From Mesorhizobium sophorae (lineage in GTDB: Bacteria > Pseudomonadota > Alphaproteobacteria > Rhizobiales > Rhizobiaceae): DNA of 64,000 nucleotides. The translations under genes were made by a program, and so were the position numbers. Positions 52,101-60,481 of the stretch are shown here, in pieces. Each line of letters begins with the position of its first letter. Position 1 is the first letter of the stretch. The notes beneath the pieces are model-generated. The model worked only from the letters and a program-made list of their open reading frames with translations. It was not told the origin of the DNA and made no database searches. Location: NCBI RefSeq assembly GCF_002270415.1, contig NZ_NNRI01000014.1, positions 1 to 64,000 on the forward strand, given 5' to 3'.

Positions 52101-53062
52101 GCACCGGAACGACAAAACTCGATGTCGTGGTCAGCGATGTGGTCCCGGTCAATGACCTGGTCACCCGCTTCCATTTCCGCCGCCGCGACGGCCAGCTCTT
52201 GCCGACCTTTTCCGGCGGCGCCCATGTCGTGGTCGAGATGCGCGACGGCGAGCGCACCCGGCTCAATCCCTATTCGCTGATGGGCTCGCCGCTCGACACG
52301 CGCGAATACACGATCAGCGTGCGCCGCGACGATGTCGGCCGTGGCGGCTCGCTGTTCATGCACAGGAATGTCCGGCCTGGCCATGAGATGGTGGTCAGCT
52401 ATCCGGTCAATTTGTTCTCGCTCGACCTGCGCGCCAGAAAGCACCTGATGCTGGCCGGCGGCATCGGCATCACGCCTTTCATGGCGCAGACCGCGCAGCT
52501 GGCGGCGGAAGGCGGCAATTTCGAACTGCACTACACCTGCCGCACCGCTTCGCTCGGCACTTATGCCGATCTGCTGCGCGAGCGTTACGATCGCCGGGTC
52601 AGGCTCTATCATGACGACCTTGACGAGCGCATCGAGCTCGACCGGCTGTTGTCGTCGCAACCGCTCGGCACGCATCTCTATGTCTGCGGTCCGGCCGGCA
52701 TGATCAACTGGGTGCGTGAGCGCGCTGCCACCCTGGGCTGGCCGTCCGAAACCGTGCATTTCGAGCATTTCGCGGCGCCCCAGCCCGGCCTGCCGTTCGA
52801 CGTGACGCTTGCCGTAACTGGCAAGACGATCAGGGTCGATGAACAGCAGAGCGTACTCGAAGCGATCGAGGCGGCCGGCGTCGACCCGCCTTATCTGTGC
52901 CGTGGTGGCGTCTGCGGTCAGTGCGAAACCAATGTCATCTCGTATGACGGCAAGTTCATCCACAACGACCACTGGCTGAGCGAGGAAGACCACCGCTCGG
53001 GCTGCAAGATCATGCCGTGCGTGTCGCGCTTCGAGGGCCGGTCGCTGGTGCTGGAAAGATAG
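52097..53062 (+). CDS. dmmB: Dimethylamine monooxygenase reductase (flavin + 2Fe-2S)
   Basis: This 321-residue oxidoreductase is of the phthalate dioxygenase reductase/VanB type. The flavin-binding LNPYSLMGSPLDTREYTISV, the NAD(P)-binding MLAGGIGITPFMAQ and a C-terminal plant-type ferredoxin domain with CRGGVCGQCET and a last Cys in KIMPC are visible. It carries electrons from NAD(P)H to the heme subunit downstream. ATG 52097 overlaps the DmmA stop. Confidence 0.88.
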   Translation: MSTGTTKLDVVVSDVVPVNDLVTRFHFRRRDGQLLPTFSGGAHVVVEMRDGERTRLNPYSLMGSPLDTREYTISVRRDDVGRGGSLFMHRNVRPGHEMVVSYPVNLFSLDLRARKHLMLAGGIGITPFMAQTAQLAAEGGNFELHYTCRTASLGTYADLLRERYDRRVRLYHDDLDERIELDRLLSSQPLGTHLYVCGPAGMINWVRERAATLGWPSETVHFEHFAAPQPGLPFDVTLAVTGKTIRVDEQQSVLEAIEAAGVDPPYLCRGGVCGQCETNVISYDGKFIHNDHWLSEEDHRSGCKIMPCVSRFEGRSLVLER

Positions 53063-53071
53063 GAGGCGATC

Positions 53072-54112
53072 TTGGGAATCACCTTTCGCAACGAAACGTT
53101 CCGCGACGATTTCACCTTCAGGAACAGCCCGGAGCACATCCGGCGGTTCCCGTTTCCGTTCCACGAAGACGCCTACATGTATGCGGTCAACATCGAGCCG
53201 CATGTCGTCGGACCCAAGGGCAGCGTGCTGGAAAACCTGATCGACGTCGACGAGCACTATGTCGCCGAGATGCAGGACCGTGCGATGGTGCTGGCCGAAG
53301 ATCCGCTACGATGCCAGTCGCTGCCGCACATGACGCTGGCCGGCTGGGACCTGCTGGAACTCCTGATGGAGCAGCAGGCGCAGGGCTATCCCGAGCATTT
53401 CACGCTGACCCGCGACGGCGATCGCTGGCGCTGGATCAACCGGCCGCTCGGCATCGACGATACCTTCACCTTCGGCGACACCTCGACGCTGCCCTACGGG
53501 CCGATGGAGTACATCACCCGGCAGAGCCAGGGCGATTTCTGCATCCTCGACCAGCGCGACGGCAATCTGTGGATGGATGCCGGCATGGTCACCACCCAGG
53601 CCGACTGGTCGCTCGACTTCGACATCGGCATGAACTTCTTCGAATGGCACGCGCCGGTGCCGCTGGCGCATGAAAAGGGGATTTTCACCCGGGCGCTGAA
53701 ATTCCTCACCAACATCCAGCAAGGCAAGCCGGCGCGGCGCCTGAACTGGACGATGACCATCAATCCGCGCCTCGATACCAGCCCGGAAAATTATCACAAA
53801 TGGGGTCCGGACCGGACCACGGTGACGCCGGAGAATGTCGGCGACAAGGTGCACCTGCGCGTCGAGTTGCAGAGTTTCTGGCGGCTGCCGCGCTCGAACG
53901 GCATCGTCTTTCCGATTCGCTGCTATCTGATCAAGATGGACGAACTGGTGACGCAGCCGAAATGGGCACGCCGCCTGCACCGCGTCATCCGAGACCTTCC
54001 GGACGAACTCGCCAACTACAAGGGCCTGACGCGCTATCGCCCGACACTGGTCGAGTGGCTGTCGAAGCTCGACGACGGCAGCCCGACATCGCCGGGCTTC
54101 GGGCCTTACTAA
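53072..54112 (+). CDS. dmmC: Heme-dependent oxidative N-demethylase subunit (DUF3445)
   Basis: This 346-residue protein is of the DUF3445 family (heme-dependent oxidative N-demethylases), the expected oxygenase part of dimethylamine monooxygenase. Segments include FRNSPEHIRRFPFPFHEDAY near the start, HMTLAGWDLLELLMEQ, and NYHKWGPDRTTVTPENVGDK. Start is TTG 53072 with a perfect AGGAGG five bases upstream. It would convert dimethylamine to methylamine plus formaldehyde. It ends with a four-base overlap against the convergent regulator gene. Confidence 0.85.
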   Translation: MGITFRNETFRDDFTFRNSPEHIRRFPFPFHEDAYMYAVNIEPHVVGPKGSVLENLIDVDEHYVAEMQDRAMVLAEDPLRCQSLPHMTLAGWDLLELLMEQQAQGYPEHFTLTRDGDRWRWINRPLGIDDTFTFGDTSTLPYGPMEYITRQSQGDFCILDQRDGNLWMDAGMVTTQADWSLDFDIGMNFFEWHAPVPLAHEKGIFTRALKFLTNIQQGKPARRLNWTMTINPRLDTSPENYHKWGPDRTTVTPENVGDKVHLRVELQSFWRLPRSNGIVFPIRCYLIKMDELVTQPKWARRLHRVIRDLPDELANYKGLTRYRPTLVEWLSKLDDGSPTSPGFGPY

Positions 54113-54834
54113 CCCGCGCTGTTCTGCGGATAGCAGATGATCGAGAGGTAGCGCATCGGCAGCTGTGTCAGCTGTTCGGGCCCGTGCGGCGCGTCCGCGT
54201 CGAAGAACAGGCTGTCGCCGGGCTTCATCGGATAGAGGTTGCTGCCGTGCCGGTAGACGACCTCGCCTTCGAGCATATAGAGAAACTCCATGCCCTCATG
54301 CTGGAAGGTTGGGAACACGTCCGAATCCTCGGTCAGCGTGATCAAATAGGGTTCGACGACGACGCCGCTGGTGTTGGAGCCGATATGGCCGAGCAGATTG
54401 TACTGGTGACCGGCGCGCGTGCCACGACGTTCGACGTCGAGCCCTTCGCCGGCCTTGACGAAGACGGCGCTGCGCTCCTCCTCGAAGCGGCGGAAGAAGG
54501 CGGTGACCGGAACGCCGAGCGCCCGCGACAGCGCCTGCAAGGTGGTCAGCGACGGCGAGGTGATGCCGTTCTCGATCTTCGACAGCATGCCCAGCGAAAT
54601 GTCCGTGGCGACCGCCAGATCGGCGACGGTGATGCCGAGCTTCTTGCGGAACGCCCGCACCTCGCGGCCGATCGCGACCTCCAGCACTTTTTCGCGGGTG
54701 TCGCGAATGGCGTGCGGGTTCTGCGTCAGCGGCGCCCGGATGGTCTTGCCGTCCGACGAAACCTTGGGCAGCGGCTTGGTCTTTGCGCCGGCATGGCCGG
54801 CACCAGGCTTGGGATCGGAAATCTTGTTCGCCAT
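54109..54834 (-). CDS. XRE-cupin transcriptional regulator
   Basis: This 241-residue regulator has an N-terminal XRE helix-turn-helix (VRAFRKKLGITVADLAVATD, ISLGMLSKIENGITSPSL, then TTLQALSRALGV) and a C-terminal cupin sensor domain (GMEFLYMLEGEVVYRHGSNL, YPMKPGDSLFFDADAPHGPE). XRE-cupin proteins often govern use of amines or sulfur compounds. It lies between the dmm genes (convergent) and tmm (divergent), and a perfect TTCAC(5)GTGAA dyad lies just ahead of it, consistent with autoregulation. It is the best candidate for the island's regulator. Confidence 0.9.
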   Translation of the reverse strand: MANKISDPKPGAGHAGAKTKPLPKVSSDGKTIRAPLTQNPHAIRDTREKVLEVAIGREVRAFRKKLGITVADLAVATDISLGMLSKIENGITSPSLTTLQALSRALGVPVTAFFRRFEEERSAVFVKAGEGLDVERRGTRAGHQYNLLGHIGSNTSGVVVEPYLITLTEDSDVFPTFQHEGMEFLYMLEGEVVYRHGSNLYPMKPGDSLFFDADAPHGPEQLTQLPMRYLSIICYPQNSAG

Positions 54835-54852
54835 GTCGCCCTCGGACTCTGC

Positions 54853-54875
54853 GGATTTATTTCACTCTAGGTGAA
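54853..54875. promoter_or_regulatory. Candidate operator ahead of XRE-cupin regulator
   Basis: A TTCAC-TCTAG-GTGAA dyad (54861-54875) adjoins a GGATTTATTTCAC stretch, whose complement GTGAAATAAATCC matches the GTGAAAT core seen ahead of the other amine operons. It lies 27-41 bases from the regulator start. Confidence 0.5.
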
Positions 54876-55046
54876 CATGTCAGGTGCCGATACATGAGCG
54901 CAACCGCGACGGCAAGTCGCCTGAAGGCGCATGCACCCGATCCCGTGTTTGGTCGCGCGAGGTTTTGCGCGAAATCCTCACAGCTGAAACGCTGTTTCGA
55001 CACAGGAACTGTTGACAGCACGAACGGGCCAATTACTGTCCTGTGA

Positions 55047-55062
55047 GTGAAATTTGTTTCGT
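55047..55062 (+). promoter_or_regulatory. Candidate operator ahead of tmm
   Basis: GTGAAATTTGTTTCGT has the arms GAAA/TTTC and shares GTGAAATTT with the site ahead of the dmm operon. It lies 87-102 bases upstream of tmm, separated from it by a dispersed repeat. Confidence 0.5.
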
Positions 55063-55063
55063 A

Positions 55064-55122
55064 AGAGCAATTCCAGGAAAAGTGTGAAACGGTTTTCCGT
55101 CCGGGATTGCGTCAAACAAAAA
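55064..55122 (+). repeat. Dispersed intergenic repeat, copy C
   Basis: The copy reads AGAGCAATTCCAGGAAAAGT, GTGAAACGGTTTTCCGTCCG, GGATTGCGTCAAACA. It is nearly identical to copy B at 12988-13046, in the opposite orientation. It lies in the 5' leader of tmm, between a candidate operator and the ribosome site. Confidence 0.8.
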
Positions 55123-55148
55123 GTCGAAATCAGATCGGGAGGCCTGCA

Positions 55149-56507
55149 ATGAAAAGTCGCGTTGCCGTTATCGGAGCCGGGCCGTCCGGCCTGGCACAGC
55201 TCAGGGCCTTCAAGTCGGCCGCCGACAAGGGCGCCGACATTCCCGAGATCGTCTGCTTCGAAAAGCAGTCCGACTGGGGCGGCCTGTGGAACTACACCTG
55301 GCGCACCGGCCTCGACGAGCATGGCGATCCCGTGCACGGCTCGATGTACCGCTACCTCTGGTCGAACGGACCGAAGGAATGCCTGGAGTTCGCCGACTAC
55401 ACGTTCGAGGAGCATTTCGGCCGGCCGATCGGCTCCTATCCGCCGCGCGCCGTGCTGTGGGATTACATCAAGGGCCGCGTCGAGAAATCTGGCGTGCGCA
55501 AATGGGTGCGCGTCAACAGCCCGGTGCGCATGGTGACCTTCTCCGAGACGACGAAGAAATTCACCGTCACCGCGCATGACCGCACCAACGACATCACCTA
55601 TTCGGAAGAGTTCGACAATGTCGTCGTCGCCTCCGGGCATTTCTCGGTGCCCAACGTGCCCTATTTCGAGGGATTTTCGACCTTCAACGGCCGCATCCTG
55701 CACAGCCATGATTTCCGCGACGCCATGGAATTCAAAGGCAAGGACATCCTGATCATCGGCCGCTCCTATTCGGCCGAGGACATCGGTTCGCAGTGCTACA
55801 AATACGGCGCCAAATCGATCACCTCCAGCTATCGTTCGAAGCCGATGGGTTTCAAATGGCCGGAGAACTGGAAAGAGGTGCCGCTGCTGCAAAAGGTCGT
55901 CGGCAAGACCGCCCATTTCAAGGACGGCAGCACCAAGGATGTCGATGCCATCATCCTGTGCACCGGCTATCTCCACTCCTTCCCTTTCCTCACCGAGGAT
56001 CTGAAGCTCAAGACCGCCAACCGCATGTGGCCGGACGGGCTCTATGAGGGCATCGTCTGGGAGAAGAACCCGAAGCTGTCCTTCATCGGCATGCAGGATC
56101 AGTTCTACACCTTCAACATGTTCGACGCGCAGGCCTGGTTCGCCCGCGACGTCATCATGGGCCGTATCAAATTGCCGTCGGCCGAGGCGATGGCCGCGCA
56201 CGGCGCAAAATGGCGGGCGCGCGAGGAAACGCTGGAAGACGCCGAGCAGATGATCTGGTTCCAGGGCGACTACACCAAGGAATTGATGGACCAAACCGAT
56301 TATCCAGGCTTCGACGTCGAGGCGGTCAACAAGACCTTCATGGAATGGGAGCACCACAAGGGGGAAGACATCATGAGCTTCCGCGACCACGCCTATCGCT
56401 CGCTGATGACCGGCACCATGGCGCCGCTGCACCATACGCCCTGGCTTCAGGCGCTGGATGATTCCATGGAGAGCTATCTCGAGGTGAAAGGCGTCGCGGC
56501 GGAGTAG
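55149..56507 (+). CDS. tmm: Trimethylamine monooxygenase (flavin-containing)
   Basis: This 452-residue class B flavin monooxygenase oxidises trimethylamine to TMAO with NADPH and oxygen. FAD binding is AVIGAGPSG (about 5-13). The FMO hallmark FxGxxxHxxxF is present as FNGRILHSHDF, and NADPH binding as LIIGRSYSAED. ILCTGYLHSFPF is the ATG-like motif. The protein lies next to amine genes and a TMAO importer, which favours Tmm over a general FMO. ATG 55149 has GGGAGG six bases upstream. Confidence 0.92.
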   Translation: MKSRVAVIGAGPSGLAQLRAFKSAADKGADIPEIVCFEKQSDWGGLWNYTWRTGLDEHGDPVHGSMYRYLWSNGPKECLEFADYTFEEHFGRPIGSYPPRAVLWDYIKGRVEKSGVRKWVRVNSPVRMVTFSETTKKFTVTAHDRTNDITYSEEFDNVVVASGHFSVPNVPYFEGFSTFNGRILHSHDFRDAMEFKGKDILIIGRSYSAEDIGSQCYKYGAKSITSSYRSKPMGFKWPENWKEVPLLQKVVGKTAHFKDGSTKDVDAIILCTGYLHSFPFLTEDLKLKTANRMWPDGLYEGIVWEKNPKLSFIGMQDQFYTFNMFDAQAWFARDVIMGRIKLPSAEAMAAHGAKWRAREETLEDAEQMIWFQGDYTKELMDQTDYPGFDVEAVNKTFMEWEHHKGEDIMSFRDHAYRSLMTGTMAPLHHTPWLQALDDSMESYLEVKGVAAE

Positions 56508-56522
56508 CGAGGCGCGCCGGCT

Positions 56523-57329
56523 TCAATCCAGCGGATAGTCGGGCGGAGCGTCGGTCTCCGTCACCTTGAGCGACAGCACGTCGCTGGTGTTCGCAAGGTT
56601 GGGGCCATCGCCGCGCAGTGCCAGCGTGTCTGCCATCAGCAGGAATGTCATCGCGGCTAGGGCAGGTCCGCCCGGCTCTTCGGGCCATGCGAAGATGCCG
56701 TTGGCGTTGGCGCCGAATTTCACATCGTGGCAGACAAATTCGATCTCGATCTTCCAGCATCGCAGCGGCCTGATATCGCCTGGCAGTGGATGCGGCGGGT
56801 CGGGAAGCTCGAAATGATTGGCGACAAGGATTTTGGTCGGCACCGCCGGCACGATTCCCTTGCGATTGAAGGCGGCGATGGCGTCGTCACGGAACCGGTC
56901 GAGCAGGCCTTGCCCCGACAGCCTGTACGGCTCGCGGAAAAAGCCTCCGGCCCAGACCGACTCGTCATTGTCGTTGGAGATCAACAGGGTGGCACGGAAG
57001 CGGCGCAGCCTTGGCGCCAGCGCCTGCCAGTCGCATTCGGCAGGCGTCGCCGGCGTTGCGATGAACTCGTCGAGAAGATCGCTGCCGCGCACTGGATTGC
57101 TCAATACCGAGCAGTCTTCGCCGTAGAGATGCCAGAGCTGGCGCAACTCAGCGGCCGCGATGCCGGGCTTGCGCAATTCCTCCACCGAGGCGCGAACCCT
57201 CGCGACGGCATAGGCCGTCGCCGCCTCCAACGTGCCGAAGCCCGGGACGAGATGTTCGCTGTCCGGCTCGCCGGTTCTGGCCATGTCGAAAACGAGGACG
57301 GTAAAGGGCGGATCGCCTGGCTCAGACAT
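56523..57329 (-). CDS. Hypothetical protein between tmm and tmo operon
   Basis: This 268-residue soluble-looking protein starts MSEPGDPPFTVLVFDMARTG and has no signal peptide, membrane segment or catalytic motif I recognise. Segments such as SVWAGGFFREPYRLSGQGLL and DGPNLANTSDVLSLKVTETD are seen. It starts 16 bases after the tmoW stop and converges with tmm (15-base gap between stops). It probably belongs to the end of the tmo transcript, but its role is unknown. Confidence 0.75.
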   Translation of the reverse strand: MSEPGDPPFTVLVFDMARTGEPDSEHLVPGFGTLEAATAYAVARVRASVEELRKPGIAAAELRQLWHLYGEDCSVLSNPVRGSDLLDEFIATPATPAECDWQALAPRLRRFRATLLISNDNDESVWAGGFFREPYRLSGQGLLDRFRDDAIAAFNRKGIVPAVPTKILVANHFELPDPPHPLPGDIRPLRCWKIEIEFVCHDVKFGANANGIFAWPEEPGGPALAAMTFLLMADTLALRGDGPNLANTSDVLSLKVTETDAPPDYPLD

Positions 57330-57345
57330 TCGGCACCAAATTGGA

Positions 57346-59328
57346 CTAACCCAGCCTTGCCCGCGCCTTCGCCGTCCAGGAGTTGAACAGCCGGTCGGCG
57401 ACGATGCCGATGAAGGCGATGGCGAGGCCGGCGACGATGCCGCGGCCGGAATCGGCCTTGGACAGCGCGATGAACACTTCCTGGCCGAGGTCGCGGGTGC
57501 CGACCATGGCGCAGATGATGATCATCGCCAGCGCCATCAGGATCGTCTGGTTCACGCCCAGCATGATTTCGGGCAGCGCCAGCGGAAGCTGCACGCGAAA
57601 GAAGGTCTGGCGCGGCGTGCAGCCGGATACCTTCGCAGCCTCGATCAGCGCCGGTGGCACCTGCCTGATGCCGTGATTGGTGTAGCGGATGGCTGGCACC
57701 ACGGCGAAGGCGACCGTGGCGATCATAGCGGTGACGTCGCCGACCCGGAACAGCATCACCACCGGGATGATGAAGCAGAAGGATGGCAGCACCTGCAGCG
57801 TGTCGATGATCGGCGTGACGATCTTCTCGAAACGGTCGCTGCGTGAGGCCATCAGGCCAATGGGGATGCCGATCAGGCATGCGATAAAGGCCGAGATGCC
57901 GCAGAGATAGACCGTCGCCATGGTCTTTTCCCACAGCCCGGTGACGGCGCAGAAAGCGGTGAGTGCGGCAACCAGGGCCGCGAGCCGCAGGCCGGAGAGC
58001 TGATAGCCGGCAAGGCCGAGCAGGCACACCGCGCCCAGCCACGGAAAGCCTTCGCAGAAGGCGCGCAGCGGGTTCAGCACGTTGAGGATCAGCGCCACGC
58101 GAAACGCCTCGATCGTGTCGAAGAAGTTGATGGTGATCCAGTTCACCGCTGCCTTCCACAGCGGCGCGGTGGTGAAGGTGATCGCCTTCGGCACCGCCGC
58201 GAAGGCCGGCACGAACAGGCCGAGCAGCGTGGTGACGACAAGGATGGCGATCGCCAGCGTCAAATTGGGATAGCGCCGCCAAAAACTGGGGCTCACTTCC
58301 CGATGAACATGGCCCATTGCCTGCTTGTGCGCGATCGCCTGGCTCAGCCGGTCGAGCGCGATCGCCAGCGCGACGATGGCGAGACCGGCTTCCATCGCCT
58401 CGCCGACCTTCAGCGCGCGCAGCGCCAAGAGCACGTCGTAGCCGAGCCCGCCGGCGCCGATCATCGAAGCGATGATCACCATGTTCAGCGCCAGCATGAT
58501 CACTTGGTTGACGCCGACCATCAGCGTCGGCCGCGCCGAGGGCAAAAGCACCCGCCACAGTTTCTGCCGCGCCGTGCAGCCGGCCATCTCGCTGAAATCG
58601 TCGATCTCGGACGGCACCCGCGACAGGCCGAGCATCGTCGCCCGTACCATAGGCGGCGTGGCGAATATGGCGGTCGCGATCATCGCCGAAACCGGGCTGT
58701 TGCCGAACAGGAGCAGCATCGGGATCAGATAGGCAAAGGTCGGGATCGTCTGCATCAGGTCAAGGGCAGGGGAGACGATGAGCCTTTCCGCCCATGGTTT
58801 GCGCCATGCCCAGATGCCGGCGAACAGGCCGGTGACGATGCAGAACGGCACGGCGATGGAGATCAGCGCCAGCGTCAGCATGGCGCTGGTCCATTGGCCG
58901 AACAGTGCGATGTAGAGGAAACACCCGCCGACCAGCATGCCGAGCTTCCGGCCACCGGCGGCATGCCCGGCAAGGAAGGCAGCGGCACAGACGCCGACCC
59001 AGGATAGGCGCGGCAAGACATAGGCGTCGGCGCCGTGACCGATCTTGAAATTCTTGGCCAGCAGGTTGAGCGCGAAGTCGAGCGGCACGCCGAGCACCGC
59101 GGTGATCGAGCGCGTCAGCCACGACAGGTTCGACTTGATCCAGCCCATCAAGGCGCCGACCCAGTCGGCGACCGGCACGATTGCACTGGCGGGATAATTG
59201 ACGGCCCAGGGCAGGCTGTCCTGCAGCAGGAACACGACAAGCACGGCGGCAAGCGCCGAGGCCCAGACGATCAGCCAGACCTGAACCGGACGCGCCCTTG
59301 CTTCGCTGGCACCAGCCGTCACCGTCAT
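57346..59328 (-). CDS. tmoW: TMAO ABC transporter permease, tandem-fused
   Basis: This 660-residue protein contains two permease modules of the ProW/OpuAB type. The first carries VSALIATAIFATPPMV-like and EIDDFSEMAGCTARQKLWRV (coupling region), and the second AMIATVAFAVVPAIRYTNHG with KVSGCTPRQTFFRV. A normal ProW has one such module, so it is a fusion of two halves. It overlaps the ATPase gene by four bases. With the binding protein it forms the TmoXWV importer for TMAO, or for a betaine-type osmolyte as the alternative. Confidence 0.87.
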   Translation of the reverse strand: MTVTAGASEARARPVQVWLIVWASALAAVLVVFLLQDSLPWAVNYPASAIVPVADWVGALMGWIKSNLSWLTRSITAVLGVPLDFALNLLAKNFKIGHGADAYVLPRLSWVGVCAAAFLAGHAAGGRKLGMLVGGCFLYIALFGQWTSAMLTLALISIAVPFCIVTGLFAGIWAWRKPWAERLIVSPALDLMQTIPTFAYLIPMLLLFGNSPVSAMIATAIFATPPMVRATMLGLSRVPSEIDDFSEMAGCTARQKLWRVLLPSARPTLMVGVNQVIMLALNMVIIASMIGAGGLGYDVLLALRALKVGEAMEAGLAIVALAIALDRLSQAIAHKQAMGHVHREVSPSFWRRYPNLTLAIAILVVTTLLGLFVPAFAAVPKAITFTTAPLWKAAVNWITINFFDTIEAFRVALILNVLNPLRAFCEGFPWLGAVCLLGLAGYQLSGLRLAALVAALTAFCAVTGLWEKTMATVYLCGISAFIACLIGIPIGLMASRSDRFEKIVTPIIDTLQVLPSFCFIIPVVMLFRVGDVTAMIATVAFAVVPAIRYTNHGIRQVPPALIEAAKVSGCTPRQTFFRVQLPLALPEIMLGVNQTILMALAMIIICAMVGTRDLGQEVFIALSKADSGRGIVAGLAIAFIGIVADRLFNSWTAKARARLG

Positions 59329-60404
59329 GCGCCGGCCCTCGAACGATCGATGCCGGCCAGCAGGTCGATCACCGCTTGCGGCGTCACCTCGCCGATCGGC
59401 TTGCCGGTGCCGTTGACCACCGCGAACGGCTTGCCGGCGGATACGATCTCCGCTGAAAAGCTTGCGATCTTGGCATCTGGCGCAACGGTTCCGCCATGCT
59501 CGGTGCCGTCGCAGGCGCGCATCAGGCTGCGCGCCGAGATCACCTTGGCGCGGTCGACGTCGCGGGTGAACTCGGCGACATAGTCGGTCGCCGGGTTGAC
59601 CACCAGCTCTTCCGGCGTGCCGATCTGGATGACCTCGCCGTCCTTCATGATGGCGATGCGGTCGGCCAGCCGGATCGCTTCGTCGAAATCATGGGTGATG
59701 AAGACGATGGTCTTGTGCAGCATGGTCTGCAGCCGCATCAACTCGTCCTGCATCTCGCGGCGGATCAATGGGTCGAGCGCCGAGAACGGCTCATCGAGAA
59801 ACCAGATTTCCGGTTTGGTCGCGAGGCTGCGGGCGATGCCGACACGCTGCTGCTGGCCGCCGGAAAGCTCGCGCGGGTAGAAATGTTCGCGGCCACGCAA
59901 TCCGACGAGCTCGATGACCTCACGCGCCCGCGCTTCGCGCGTCGGCCGGTCTTGTCCCTGGATGCTGAGCGGAAAGGCGATGTTTTCCAGCACGTTGAGA
60001 TGCGGCAAGAGCGCAAAATTCTGGAACACCATGCCCATCCGGTGGCGCCGCAATTCGATAAGTGCCGCATCCGAGATTTTCAGCAGGTCGTTGCCTTCGA
60101 ATTCGACCTTGCCGTGCGTCGGCTCGACCAGCCGCGACATGCAGCGCACCAGCGTCGACTTGCCGGAGCCTGAAAGGCCCATGATGATGAAGATCTCGCC
60201 CTGGCGGATTTCAAGGTCGACTGCCCGCACGGCCCCAACCAGCCCGGCGGCAGTGACGTCGGCCATGCTGGCCTTGCCATCGCGCTCGCGGATGAAATTA
60301 GCCGCGTTCGATCCGAACAATTTCCAGACATTGCGGCAGGCGAGCTTTATCGGGCGGGCATCCTTGCCCGGCTGTGTCGGTGCCTGTTCAGTCCTATCCG
60401 TCAT
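59325..60404 (-). CDS. tmoV: TMAO ABC transporter ATPase
   Basis: This 359-residue ATPase is of the ProV/OpuAA type. Walker A is GLSGSGKST, signature LSGGQQQRVGIA, Walker B IWFLDEPFSALD and the switch His in VFITHDFDEA. The C-terminal region (about 275-345) is CBS-like and shorter than the double CBS of osmotic ProV. It overlaps the permease gene and follows the binding protein by 77 bases. Confidence 0.9.
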   Translation of the reverse strand: MTDRTEQAPTQPGKDARPIKLACRNVWKLFGSNAANFIRERDGKASMADVTAAGLVGAVRAVDLEIRQGEIFIIMGLSGSGKSTLVRCMSRLVEPTHGKVEFEGNDLLKISDAALIELRRHRMGMVFQNFALLPHLNVLENIAFPLSIQGQDRPTREARAREVIELVGLRGREHFYPRELSGGQQQRVGIARSLATKPEIWFLDEPFSALDPLIRREMQDELMRLQTMLHKTIVFITHDFDEAIRLADRIAIMKDGEVIQIGTPEELVVNPATDYVAEFTRDVDRAKVISARSLMRACDGTEHGGTVAPDAKIASFSAEIVSAGKPFAVVNGTGKPIGEVTPQAVIDLLAGIDRSRAGA

Positions 60405-60481
60405 CCAATCGTCCTTCTGGAATATCAGGAATCGAGACCCGGCCGATCAACAGCCGGGTCTCATCTCTCCAGTCGGAACAA

